Positions 16,395 through 24,021 are shown, numbered from the stretch's first letter. The stretch is 32,929 bases of DNA from Methyloglobulus morosus KoM1 (GCF_000496735.2 NZ_AYLO01000026.1:1-32929); one strand, 5' to 3'. The notes: generated by a model not told the origin, from the sequence alone. Translations and numbers: made by a program.

Positions 16395-16408
16395 CCATCC
16401 TAGGATGG
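16395..16408. other. 14-bp perfect palindrome
   Basis: CCATCCTAGGATGG lies in the 213-base gap between two convergent genes, the symporter and the exported protein. Its role is unknown; it may belong to a short repeat remnant, since GCCATCC also occurs about 25 bases upstream. Confidence 0.35.
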
Positions 16409-16530
16409 AGGAAGTGGCAGGGGATATAGAAGAACGCCGCCAATACCTGTCGAAATGACGCCGCTCTTTGTTCTCTGTGGAATGACTTACTTGGACTTTA
16501 CTAAAAATAATATTTCTACGTAAGGGCCAA

Positions 16531-17094
16531 TTACTTCACGTCTTGAATATTTTGTACAGGCTCAACTTTTTCCGGGGCTTGCGTTGCATTTGACGACGAT
16601 CTAGCGGCATTCTGGACTGCTGATGCCGCTCCCGTTGCACTACTTGTCGGAGCAATTGTTTCCGCTGGCTTAGGCGCTTCAACCGGTGCGGCTTTATCGG
16701 CAACTTTAATCAACCAACCAACTGTCGAATAACAACCCAACACAGCTGGAATGCGCGCGTTGATACGCACAAGATGACCAGTCAATGCGGCGGGTAACTT
16801 GGCCTTAACTTTATGGTATGTCTCGGTACTTTGCACAGCGAAAGGAATATCGATGCCCTTGCCGTCCAGTTTGAATTTTTTCGGACTTGCCCAACCCGAC
16901 ACCACAAAAGTGAACTCAGCCTCGGGAGCCACTTCTTTTTTATTGGCATCACCGTATTCGGGCAAGGTAAATTCCTGGACTTTAGGATGCCTGCAAATTT
17001 CTTTTTCTTTGTCATCGCTGTAGGCCAGCGCTTCAACACTCCCTAAGGCTACGGCAATCAGCGTTAAACTTCTCAATAGGGTATCTCGTTTCAT
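16531..17094 (-). CDS. Exported protein of unknown function
   Basis: A 187-residue protein with a signal peptide (MKRDTLLRSLTLIAVALGS to about EALA), so probably periplasmic. The folded part has two Cys (EICRHPK and VLGCYSTVGW) that could form a disulfide. Landmarks are EFTLPEYGDANKKEVAPEAE, FTFVVSGWASPKKFKLDGKG and IPFAVQSTETYHKVKAKLP. From about residue 130 it is Pro/Ala/Ser-rich and likely disordered. The second of two adjacent ATG codons (17094) is 7 bases after GGAGG; the first (17097) is equally possible. It is divergent from purM with about 140 bases between. I do not recognise the family. Confidence 0.75.
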   Translation of the reverse strand: MKRDTLLRSLTLIAVALGSVEALAYSDDKEKEICRHPKVQEFTLPEYGDANKKEVAPEAEFTFVVSGWASPKKFKLDGKGIDIPFAVQSTETYHKVKAKLPAALTGHLVRINARIPAVLGCYSTVGWLIKVADKAAPVEAPKPAETIAPTSSATGAASAVQNAARSSSNATQAPEKVEPVQNIQDVK

Positions 17095-17195
17095 CATCCA
17101 TCCTCCGTCGTGCGTTGCTTTTCTAATGATTGAATTGCCTGAATGATAAGGCAAAACCGGTTTGATTATTTTTCTTTTTCTTTAATGTTGTCTTG

Positions 17196-17201
17196 TACAA
17201 T
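17196..17201 (+). promoter_or_regulatory. Candidate -10 element of purM
   Basis: TACAAT lies 34 bases upstream of the TTG start. Transcription would begin near 17208, which excludes the upstream ATG codons at 17143 and 17185 as starts. No convincing -35 is seen. Confidence 0.35.
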
Positions 17202-17235
17202 ACCAGCCTACGCAATTTTAGCAAGAGAACTACCA

Positions 17236-18276
17236 TTGAGCGAACAAAATCAAGACAGCCTGAATTATAAGAGTGCCGGGGTCGATATTGAAGCCGGCAG
17301 CGCACTGGTTGAGCGCATTAAACCGATTGCGGCACGGACGCGTACGGCGGGTGTTTTGGCGGGTTTGGGCGGTTTTGGCTCGATGTTTGAACTGCCCTTA
17401 GACCGCTACCAAAACCCCATCCTGGTATCCGGTACGGATGGCGTGGGCACCAAATTGAAACTGGCGATAGAATCCGGCATCCATAACACCGTGGGCATTG
17501 ATTTGGTCGCAATGTGTGTCAACGACATCATCGTGCAAGGTGCAGAACCCTTGTTTTTCCTGGATTATTTTGCCACTGGCAAGCTGGATGTCGACACCGC
17601 AGCGAGTGTTATTGAAGGCATAGGCACTGGCTGTGAACGGGCAGGGGCTGCGCTGGTCGGCGGCGAAACCGCTGAAATGCCCGGCATGTATGCGGATGGC
17701 GAGTACGATCTGGCCGGATTTTGCGTGGGCATCGTCGAAAAGAGTAAAATCATTGACGGCAGCAAGGTTAAGGCCGGGGATAAGCTGATCGGCATTGCAT
17801 CGTCGGGGCCGCATTCCAATGGTTATTCCCTCATCCGCAAAATTTTGGAACACAGTAAATCTGCATTGTCCGATCCGTTTGAAGGCAGTACGTTAGGGAA
17901 AACGCTGCTCGAACCCACCAGAATTTACGTTAAGTCCCTGTTATCCCTGTTAGATCAAGTACCCGTCCACGCCTTAGCCCACATCACCGGCGGCGGAATC
18001 ACCGAGAACCTGCCCAGGGTATTGCCTGAAGGCATTGCTGCCCAGATTAACCTGTCTTCCTGGGAATTCCCGCCGATATTCCAATGGCTACAACAACAAG
18101 GCAACGTCTCCCAAGCCGATATGTTGACGACGTTTAACTGCGGCGTGGGGATGATTGTGGTTGTCCCGGCGGAACAGGCTTATGCTGCGATTAGGTATTT
18201 GGAAAGAGTAGGCGAAACTGCTTTTTCTATTGGCGGATTAGTTGAGTCAGCAGGGAAAGCAGGAGTGATTTATTAA
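17236..18276 (+). CDS. purM: Phosphoribosylformylglycinamidine cyclo-ligase (AIR synthase)
   Basis: A 346-residue enzyme of de novo purine synthesis that closes FGAM to AIR with ATP. It has the PurM N-terminal motif [46 protein letters not shown] and [20 protein letters not shown]. The glycine-rich [14 protein letters not shown] and [16 protein letters not shown] follow. The TTG at 17236 (AAGAG just upstream) puts the conserved start where E. coli PurM (345 residues) begins; ATG codons at 17143 or 17185 would add an unrelated extension. The usual partner purN does not follow. Instead the restriction cassette begins 39 bases downstream. Confidence 0.95.
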   Translation: MSEQNQDSLNYKSAGVDIEAGSALVERIKPIAARTRTAGVLAGLGGFGSMFELPLDRYQNPILVSGTDGVGTKLKLAIESGIHNTVGIDLVAMCVNDIIVQGAEPLFFLDYFATGKLDVDTAASVIEGIGTGCERAGAALVGGETAEMPGMYADGEYDLAGFCVGIVEKSKIIDGSKVKAGDKLIGIASSGPHSNGYSLIRKILEHSKSALSDPFEGSTLGKTLLEPTRIYVKSLLSLLDQVPVHALAHITGGGITENLPRVLPEGIAAQINLSSWEFPPIFQWLQQQGNVSQADMLTTFNCGVGMIVVVPAEQAYAAIRYLERVGETAFSIGGLVESAGKAGVIY

Positions 18277-18315
18277 AATTTTCAAAAGCTATTTCACCAT
18301 AATTTCCGAAATCCA

Positions 18316-19005
18316 ATGAAAATAACTGCCGAACAGCTTTATATGAAACTGGTAAATGACTATAAATTAGTTGGCCAGAAGGGCAAAATATCATTTACGT
18401 TAAAAGACATTACGGTAGAAATTGAAACTAAAGATACAGTCGGAAATTTAATTCAAGAATGGATAAAAGCCTGGATGATTGCCCATTCTATAGAATTTGG
18501 GAATCCACCAAATAGCCAGGATTTTCCTGATTTTCTGCTTGATCCTGATGCCCAAAAAACCAATTTGCTGGAAGTAAAGACATTTGATTATTCAAAATCA
18601 GCAAACTTTGACGTGGCTAATTTTATGGCTTATCGGAGGTCTGTTTTGGCTCACCCTTACCGGCTCGATTCCAACTATTTGATTATCGGTTACAGGATGA
18701 CGGGTAATAGCCTTGAAATTGCAGATGTCTGGCTTAAGAAGGTTTGGGAAATTACCGGCCCGAGTGAAGATTGGCCTTTAAAATGCCAAGTGAAGCAAGG
18801 CGAAGTCGTCAATATACGTCCTGTAAAATGGTATAATGCTGAGAGGACAACCTACAAGCCATTTCATTCAGCACTTGAATTTGTTAATGCTTTTGATGGT
18901 ACTCAACGGCAGTGGACAAGAACAGAAAGGGATACAATTACAAGTACGTGGTTGAGAAATGTAATCAAGGGCTACAAAGCTGCAACAGGCAGGGATTTAA
19001 CCTGA
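18316..19005 (+). CDS. Type II restriction endonuclease, NgoBV-like
   Basis: A 229-residue protein resembling the NgoBV/NlaIV endonuclease family (GGNNCC cutters) from memory: MKITAEQLYMKLVNDYKLVG at the start and ADVWLKKVWEITGPSEDWPLK later. A PD-(D/E)xK nuclease centre is visible as Pro71-Asp72 and Glu86-Val-Lys88 (LLEVKT), with Glu48 as a possible further metal ligand. It ends 34 bases inside the convergent methyltransferase gene. No ribosome-binding site precedes the ATG; a CATAAT at 18298-18303 would give a nearly leaderless transcript. The gene is clearly more AT-rich than purM before it, suggesting horizontal acquisition. The recognition site is inferred from family only. Confidence 0.78.
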   Translation: MKITAEQLYMKLVNDYKLVGQKGKISFTLKDITVEIETKDTVGNLIQEWIKAWMIAHSIEFGNPPNSQDFPDFLLDPDAQKTNLLEVKTFDYSKSANFDVANFMAYRRSVLAHPYRLDSNYLIIGYRMTGNSLEIADVWLKKVWEITGPSEDWPLKCQVKQGEVVNIRPVKWYNAERTTYKPFHSALEFVNAFDGTQRQWTRTERDTITSTWLRNVIKGYKAATGRDLT

Positions 19006-20333
19006 TTGCTTTTGTGTTGACTCAGCAGCGTAGATAAATTAAATGTATCCGCCAATCTCTCGGAGACAGATACAACCACGCTGACTGCAACTGTGTTTCC
19101 TAGCAGATCAAAACCTTCATCGTCAGTAACTGGCATTTTAAACCACTCGGGATAACCGAAAAGCCGCAAACCTTCCCGCAGCGTCATTCTCCTTAAGCCA
19201 TTGCCATCGGGGACTACTAAGCGCGCCATATCGGTGGCAACCAGCGTCGGGGCGATTCCATCGGGGTTCATCACTTTGTTAATATCGTAACTTAATTTAC
19301 CGGAAACTATATTGTAGCCAGGCTTAAGTGTCTTATTTTCCAAACGATAAGTTTTGGTTCCGAATACAGTGTGTTCCTTGACCAAGCTTTTAGGATGCTC
19401 AAATTTTAGGTATTTTTTCGCCACCAAATCATCCAGCATTTCTTTTAGATTGGGCGAATCATAGAAGGTTTTTATCTGCTCTAACGTTAAGGGAATGCCA
19501 TCCATCCAATCGATTCCAATTTCGGCAGACCATTGCTTCCTTCTTCTTTCCTTAAAAAGCTTATTCAATAAGATTTTTTGCTCTTCCGTTACGCTGCCCT
19601 TTAATTCAATATCCCAACTGTGGATATTGTCTTCACCACCACGCTTGTCTTTGATTGATTTGCCGTAGAGTTCTTCAATCGAAAAGTGGTTTAAAAGCAA
19701 ATCGGCAAATTTGCTTTTCATGGGCGGCAAGCCTTTTTCCAATATGCGTTTAATTTGATTTTTCTTTATTGCAAAGTCGGTCAGGTCAATTTTCTCGCTG
19801 AGTGTGCCTACGATAAAAATTCGTTTTCTTTCTTGTGGCAAACCAAAATGAGCAGCATTAAGCACTTTCCAACTGACTTTATAACCAAGCAATTGCAGTT
19901 TTTCTAAGATCACCCTCAGCGTCCTGCCTTCCTTGTCTTTCTTGTTATCAAGGTCGTGTTTTACAAGCCCCTCAACATTTTCGAGAATAAAACCGTAAGG
20001 TCTTTTTTCAGCCAAGATTCGTTCGATTTCAAAAAATAAAGTGCCTCGCGTATCGACAAACCCTAAGCGTTTTCCGCCTGCACTAAAGGGTTGGCAGGGG
20101 AAGCCGCCGAGCAGAAAATCGAAATCAGGAATATCTTCGTTGCGAACTTTTGTAATATCGCCGACAAGACAATCGTGCGAAAAATTGGCCTCCAAAACTT
20201 TAAGCGCATGCGGCTTGATCTCAGAAGTCATTACGCATTCTGTTGTTAAGCCAGCACTTTTAAATGCTTTTTCAAAGCCAAGCCGAAGGCCGCCGATACC
20301 TGCAAATAAATCAATAAATCTGACTGGTTTCAT
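18972..20333 (-). CDS. DNA (cytosine-5-)-methyltransferase of the restriction-modification pair
   Basis: A 453-residue C5-methyltransferase with the motifs in order: motif I DLFAGIGGLRLGF (8-20), motif IV GGFPCQPFS with catalytic Cys80, motif VI ENVEGLV, motif VIII QERKRIFIVG, then a variable target-recognition region (about 180-350). The end carries RRMTLREGLRLFGYP and motif X DLLGNTVAVSVV. It should protect the site cut by the convergent endonuclease. The ATG overlaps the stop of the DUF6471-like gene (ATGA), and AAGG lies upstream, so these two genes form an operon. Motifs are complete, so it is probably active. M.NgoBV/M.NlaIV (GGNNCC) are the suspected relatives. Confidence 0.93.
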   Translation of the reverse strand: MKPVRFIDLFAGIGGLRLGFEKAFKSAGLTTECVMTSEIKPHALKVLEANFSHDCLVGDITKVRNEDIPDFDFLLGGFPCQPFSAGGKRLGFVDTRGTLFFEIERILAEKRPYGFILENVEGLVKHDLDNKKDKEGRTLRVILEKLQLLGYKVSWKVLNAAHFGLPQERKRIFIVGTLSEKIDLTDFAIKKNQIKRILEKGLPPMKSKFADLLLNHFSIEELYGKSIKDKRGGEDNIHSWDIELKGSVTEEQKILLNKLFKERRRKQWSAEIGIDWMDGIPLTLEQIKTFYDSPNLKEMLDDLVAKKYLKFEHPKSLVKEHTVFGTKTYRLENKTLKPGYNIVSGKLSYDINKVMNPDGIAPTLVATDMARLVVPDGNGLRRMTLREGLRLFGYPEWFKMPVTDDEGFDLLGNTVAVSVVVSVSERLADTFNLSTLLSQHKSNQVKSLPVAAL

Positions 20334-20626
20334 GATTTTGCCTTGGCTTTAGTTTTTCTAGTCTTATATATCACAATGGGTTCGGATACTATCATCTGGG
20401 GGTCAACTTCGGGGACAAATGACCTGACACCCATTGCGTTAAGGCATTGTATAAGGAAGGCAGCACTAAAAGTGCCACGACTTATTTTGCTGTCAATGCT
20501 GGCTTTAGTTTCTTCGACGCCTATGTTTTCGAGTAAGGCAACCAAATCTTCTGAGCCGACCCCTCTTCGGATAAGCTCTGATTTTAATAGACGTTTTGCT
20601 TTTTCGTTCCAGTCCGTGTTATACAT
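20330..20626 (-). CDS. DUF6471-like small protein, candidate controller of the R-M system
   Basis: A 98-residue protein: WNEKAKRLLKSELIRRGVGS, EDLVALLENIGVEETKASID, SKISRGTFSAAFLIQCLNAM. The LxxRGVxxEDLxxxLxxIGVEETxxxI..KISRGTFSAAFLxQCLxAxG pattern matches DUF6471 proteins as I remember them, and has the look of a helix-turn-helix repressor. The C-terminal tail is basic (KTRKTKAKAKS). It is first in an operon with the methyltransferase (4-base overlap). There is no ribosome-binding site, and a GATAAT at 20643-20638 would start transcription about 5 bases before the ATG, as in the leaderless C genes of other R-M systems. The tandem palindromic sites just upstream fit autoregulation. The regulator role is inference. 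Confidence 0.72.
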   Translation of the reverse strand: MYNTDWNEKAKRLLKSELIRRGVGSEDLVALLENIGVEETKASIDSKISRGTFSAAFLIQCLNAMGVRSFVPEVDPQMIVSEPIVIYKTRKTKAKAKS

Positions 20627-20636
20627 TTAATTTACA

Positions 20637-20678
20637 AATTATCACATACGATATTAATTATCATATATGATAATTAAT
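20637..20678. promoter_or_regulatory. Tandem operator-like palindromes upstream of the R-M operon
   Basis: A perfect 26-bp palindrome spans 20653-20678 (half-site ATTAATTATCATA). Within it AATTATCATATATGATAATT (20656-20675) is repeated just before as AATTATCACATACGATATT (20637-20655), with two substitutions and one indel. The repeats start 19 bases apart, close to two helical turns. The first site overlaps a GATAAT -10-like sequence and ends 11 bases from the start codon. Two tandem operators before a controller gene are characteristic of R-M C-protein circuits, but the sequence is unlike known C-boxes. Confidence 0.65.
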
Positions 20679-20709
20679 AAGCGCAGTAATTTCAATTTGT
20701 TTTTGTATT

Positions 20710-20741
20710 CCTAAAATTTAGGTGATTCTTTTTCAAGAATC
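20710..20741 (-). terminator. Paired hairpins downstream of the PerM-type gene
   Basis: On minus: GATTCTT (20741-20735 reading GATTCTT) pairs with AAGAATC around GAAA, followed by CCTAAA/TTTAGG (20722-20710). The first stem is 7 bp and the second 6 bp. They lie 23 bases past the stop of the permease gene and insulate it from the restriction operon. No long T tract follows. Confidence 0.4.
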
Positions 20742-20764
20742 CGAGCCAAAACTATATTGGTCAC

Positions 20765-21820
20765 TTAATCCTTCCCATAAAACTCGCTATCCCTATAAAT
20801 ATCATGCACATGACGTAGGAACACCATCACAATGGATGCAACGGGCAGGGCGAGCAAAATCCCCAAGAAGCCGAAGAGCTGGCCGCCCGCCATCACCGAG
20901 AAAATCACGGCGACGGGATGCAAGCCGATCTTGTCGCCGACCAGTTTTGGGGTTAAGACCGTGCCTTCAAGGGTTTGACCGACCAGGAAAACAACCGCAA
21001 CTGAAATCAACTGACTGGCTTCATGAAATTGCACTAGCGAAGCAATACAGGCGGAAACGATACCGACAAAAGCACCCAGGTAAGGGACAAAACTGACTAG
21101 CCCTGCCAGCATACCGATCAGCAATGCCAAATCCAGTCCGGTTATCCAAAGCCCAACGCTGTATATGCAACCTAACGCCAGCATAACGTAGAATTGCCCA
21201 CGCAGGAAAGCCGACAGTACGGTATTGACTTCGCCCGCGAGCTTGGCTGTGACTGGGGCGATCCGTCTGGGCAGCAGGTCGTAAATTTTGGCGACCAGGA
21301 TGTCCCAATCGCGCAGGAGGTAGAAGGTTACGACGGGAATCAGCAGCAGGTTCATCAACCACGCCGCTATTACGCCACCGGAATGGGAAATTGAACTCAT
21401 GGTGGACGCGACTATGCCACCTGCGTTTTGCCAATGGCTTTTGGTGATCGCAATCAACTCATTGGTATCAACAGGTTTTATGCTGATCCCAAAACGCCGT
21501 TCTAACCAAGGCAATACAAGGCTGTTCATCTTTTCGGCATAGGCGGGCAAACTGCTAATAAAGTTTGCAATCTGGACTTCCAGTTGCGGTATTAACAGGA
21601 ATAGCACCAGCGCAAACACCAATGCCATCGTCAAGAATACGACGGTAACGGATTGGGTCCTGGATAAACGGTAACTTTCCAGCTTATCGGTGAGCGGATC
21701 ACCTAAATAAGCGAGGATAGCGGAAAAGACAAAAGGCATTAATACTGGGGACAACAGATAAACCAGCCAACCGCCAAACGCGGCAAATGCCAGAACTAAC
21801 CACTTTTGCGAATCTGTCAT
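20765..21820 (-). CDS. AI-2E family (PerM/TqsA-type) membrane permease
   Basis: A 351-residue integral membrane protein. The N-terminal pair of spans reads WLVLAFAAFGGWLVYLLSPVL and PFVFSAILAYLGDPLTDKLE, followed by a long soluble loop (about 90-145). The family core is LRGQFYVMLALGCIYSVGLW, LVSFVPYLGAFVGIVSA, VGQTLEGTVLTPKLVGDKIGL and HPVAVIFSVMAGGQLFGFLG. Members were proposed to export AI-2 or to act as sodium/proton antiporters or general permeases; the substrate here is unknown. The ATG at 21820 has GAGGATCATTTGAG before it; an upstream in-frame start adds only MQNGRGSFE. It converges toward purM across the restriction cassette. Confidence 0.9.
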   Translation of the reverse strand: MTDSQKWLVLAFAAFGGWLVYLLSPVLMPFVFSAILAYLGDPLTDKLESYRLSRTQSVTVVFLTMALVFALVLFLLIPQLEVQIANFISSLPAYAEKMNSLVLPWLERRFGISIKPVDTNELIAITKSHWQNAGGIVASTMSSISHSGGVIAAWLMNLLLIPVVTFYLLRDWDILVAKIYDLLPRRIAPVTAKLAGEVNTVLSAFLRGQFYVMLALGCIYSVGLWITGLDLALLIGMLAGLVSFVPYLGAFVGIVSACIASLVQFHEASQLISVAVVFLVGQTLEGTVLTPKLVGDKIGLHPVAVIFSVMAGGQLFGFLGILLALPVASIVMVFLRHVHDIYRDSEFYGKD

Positions 21821-21908
21821 CTCAAATGATCCTCGGCCATTTTGCAACTATTATGGATTATTTTGACATGAATGGTAACTTCGTAGAGTTTTTTGGCCAG
21901 CGAATCGT

Positions 21909-21935
21909 CCTTCGACAGGCTCAAAATGAGGGGTA
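21909..21935. repeat. Dispersed repeat fragment, copy 2
   Basis: CCTTCGACAGGCTCAAAATG is a degraded relative of the repeat at 1-80, with only the first arm preserved. It lies in the 250-base gap between the permease and the cold-shock gene; nothing else is recognised there. Confidence 0.5.
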
Positions 21936-22071
21936 CGGTAAACACCATTCAGCTTGAGCCCTTAACTTCTCTAACAGGCGCGGTATAAGTAGAATCCATT
22001 TGTTATAGGTTTGATTACCGAATCCTACTTGATAGCAAAATTTGCTTTAGCTTCCAAAATTATAGGACAGC

Positions 22072-22422
22072 CTAGACAAGCCCACGTTGATGAAGGTAAA
22101 AAAGCGCCGCCCCAGCAATGATTATCAGCAAGCCCACTGCCGCCGCAACAGTCCATTTAAAGCTCAGCTTTAGTGGATTAGTGGTGTTTTGGTTGCCCGT
22201 GCTGACACCTTCGATACTGGCATTAACCGCCCTGAATTTGCCATTCCTGTCTCTGACGACTTGATAATGGATGATGTCGCCAGGCACTGGTCGGCGGCTT
22301 ACCTGCCCGATTGCCGATATATGGACAAACAAGTCCCTGCTGCCGTTATCCGGGGTAATAAAACCAAAGCCCCGGTCTTCTTTCCAAGTTTTTAAAACTC
22401 CTTTCAATACTGGTCTTGTCAT
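22072..22422 (-). CDS. Cold-shock domain protein with a C-terminal membrane anchor
   Basis: A 116-residue protein. Residues 5 to about 70 are a cold-shock (OB-fold) domain with RNP1-like [10 protein letters not shown] and RNP2-like [11 protein letters not shown] linker ([10 protein letters not shown]) leads to one strong membrane segment, [21 protein letters not shown], near the C terminus. Related proteins often carry a DUF1294 membrane domain after the cold-shock domain; here only a single span remains. It would hold a nucleic-acid-binding domain at the inner membrane. No ribosome-binding site is clear (TTTATAATTATTATTT precedes ATG). Confidence 0.85.
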   Translation of the reverse strand: MTRPVLKGVLKTWKEDRGFGFITPDNGSRDLFVHISAIGQVSRRPVPGDIIHYQVVRDRNGKFRAVNASIEGVSTGNQNTTNPLKLSFKWTVAAAVGLLIIIAGAALFYLHQRGLV

Positions 22423-22840
22423 AAATAATAATTATAAATCCGTGGTATCTAAATTATAGGGTTGATCAACAGTTACCGGCCCATGAAACCAAGGCCGAAA
22501 CAATTGCCTATCTTAGCGTTTCTGCCCACTTTGCTGCAGGTTATTTTAGGAAAATCCAGATAAGTGCTTTCTCCTCGCTCGACGACCCTATTACAACCGA
22601 ATTCAAGACATTATTGTTTGCCACAATTTTATCGAACGAATTGTTCAGAGAATTTCTTATGAACCGTTGGTTTAACCCGCAATTATACTGACGTTGTACC
22701 CGTTGTTTAGGTGCAGTCAATAGTTGCGGTTATCTTCTTTGCACGAAAAACAATGCCCGATAGTCGCGGTTTGTGTCACGTGAAGCCTTACGGTTAGAAT
22801 CCCGGTTATCCCTTATTGGGGAATAACCGGGTCTCGGGAA
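22423..22840. other. 418-base non-coding gap
   Basis: No gene recognised. It contains ATAGTTGCGGTT (22720-22731) repeated as ATAGTCGCGGTT (22760-22771), 40 bases apart, and a hairpin at 22801-22831. A 26-codon plus-strand frame from 22482 lacks a ribosome-binding site and was not called. A small RNA cannot be excluded. Confidence 0.45.
22801..22831 (-). terminator. Hairpin terminator of the 22841 gene
   Basis: CCCGGTTAT (22801-22809) pairs with ATAACCGGG (22823-22831). The stem extends through CCC/GGG with one bulged base, around TTATT. It starts 10 bases past the minus-strand stop codon. The following T tract is weak (ATTCTAA), so it may need Rho or act as a stabiliser. Confidence 0.6.
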
Positions 22841-23242
22841 TTATTCGGCTTTTCTCTGAATGATGGCTTTATCATCAATGATTAACTCGGAAATGCCGCC
22901 CATAACCGACCTGATGGTACAGGAGGCTTTCTTGAAACCGCCTTTTTGGCTGTTTTCGCCTATCCACTTCAAGGTGATGTAGCTTTCTTTATCGCTCTCA
23001 GTAGAGGAAGGGAAATAGACCTGCTCCCCCGTATGTTCCTTAATGGCCTTGGGACACTGTTCCGTAGCCATAGTCTGCAAATTGAACACATTCCTGACCA
23101 TTGCCGAAGATTCTTTCTGCTCGGTCGATTGTTGCTTGTTAAGACCCACCATGACAAACCCCACGGCTATAACGCCAATGACGGCTATCGCCAATTTAGC
23201 CGATTCCGACATTTTTTCTTCTGGTAACTTTTCGTCTGACAT
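22841..23242 (-). CDS. Single-pass membrane protein of unknown function
   Basis: A 133-residue protein. A charged N terminus (MSDEKLPEEKMSES) precedes one membrane span (LAIAVIGVIAVGFVMVGL, about 18-35). A soluble domain with two Cys (TEQCPKAI and KASCTIRSV) follows, with the run YFPSSTESDKESYITLKWIG between. This suggests an N-in membrane protein with a small periplasmic domain and a possible disulfide. The ATG at 23242 has AGGGGTAC before it and was preferred to an in-frame start 78 bases upstream. I do not recognise the family. Confidence 0.72.
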   Translation of the reverse strand: MSDEKLPEEKMSESAKLAIAVIGVIAVGFVMVGLNKQQSTEQKESSAMVRNVFNLQTMATEQCPKAIKEHTGEQVYFPSSTESDKESYITLKWIGENSQKGGFKKASCTIRSVMGGISELIIDDKAIIQRKAE

Positions 23243-23383
23243 TTTGTACCCCTGATAATGGTTTAATCGATTTGTGTGACAGCGCACTTGGATTTTATGC
23301 GAATTACCCGACTCCAGCAATCGAAGTTGGGGCTGTTATCCTTGTGAAAGTTGATTTAGGTCAAGGTTGGTTAAATTAACTGT

Positions 23384-23408
23384 CCATTGCCCTGAGCCTG
23401 TTGAAATA
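23384..23408. repeat. Dispersed repeat fragment, copy 3
   Basis: CATTGCCCTGAGCCTGTTGAAA is, on the reverse strand, TTTCAACAGGCTCAGGGCAATG, a relative of the repeat at 1-80. It lies between the 22841 gene and cobO. Confidence 0.5.
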
Positions 23409-23447
23409 AAGACGGCTTCCCAGCCTAATCTAGACAATCTTACCCTA

Positions 23448-23984
23448 TCAAAATTCAATGCCCTGCTCTGCCATAATCCCTTGCTCATAAGCGTGTTTGA
23501 TAAGGGTCATTTCCGTGACGGTATCGGCAACTTCAATAACTTCCGGGGGTGCGTTACGGCCTGTCAAAACGAGATGCAACCAACCCGGCTTCCGGTTACG
23601 GATAAAATCGGCAATTTCTTCCCCACTTATCCAGTTATAACCACAGCAATAATTAATCTCGTCCAACACAACCACATCAAATTCTTCAGACAGGATTTTT
23701 TGTTTGCTGAAGTCCCAGATTTCCCGGCTGGTCTTGATGTCTTGTTCTGGATTTTTCGTGTCCCAAGTGAAGCCGTCGCCTAAAGCATGCCATTCAATAT
23801 TGTCAAAATGCGTGGCGGCTTTTTGTTCGCCCGTTTGCCATTGACCCTTGATGAACTGGATAACACAAACCTTCAGCCCCCAACCTGCCGCCCTGAACAC
23901 CACCCCCAATGCACTGGAAGATTTGCCCTTGCCTTCGCCCGTATTGACCAAAACCAACCCGTGTCGCCTATCTCTCGTTTTCAT
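23448..23984 (-). CDS. cobO: Corrinoid adenosyltransferase CobO/BtuR
   Basis: A 178-residue ATP:corrinoid adenosyltransferase that makes the Co-C bond of adenosylcobalamin. It has the P-loop GEGKGKSS (16-23), VCVIQFIKGQWQTGE, GDGFTWDTKNPEQD, FDVVVLDEINYCCGY and the family C terminus KHAYEQGIMAEQGIEF. It is about 18 residues shorter than E. coli BtuR and starts almost at the P-loop, lacking the N-terminal helix; no usable in-frame start exists upstream before a stop codon. AGGAAAC precedes the ATG. No cobalamin riboswitch is seen in its leader, and no other cobalamin gene is nearby, so it may serve salvage. Confidence 0.92.
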   Translation of the reverse strand: MKTRDRRHGLVLVNTGEGKGKSSSALGVVFRAAGWGLKVCVIQFIKGQWQTGEQKAATHFDNIEWHALGDGFTWDTKNPEQDIKTSREIWDFSKQKILSEEFDVVVLDEINYCCGYNWISGEEIADFIRNRKPGWLHLVLTGRNAPPEVIEVADTVTEMTLIKHAYEQGIMAEQGIEF

Positions 23985-24021
23985 ACTGTGTTTCCTGCTG
24001 CCTGTCCCTGTCGTTTCATAG

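Noticed and set aside
18277-20764. Integrative element at the R-M cassette
   Set aside because: No integrase, tRNA gene, direct repeats or transposase were found at its edges, so only a transferred cassette is claimed.
22482-22562. Plus-strand mini-frame of 26 codons
   Set aside because: No ribosome-binding site, and too short to judge; composition looks like the surrounding non-coding gap.
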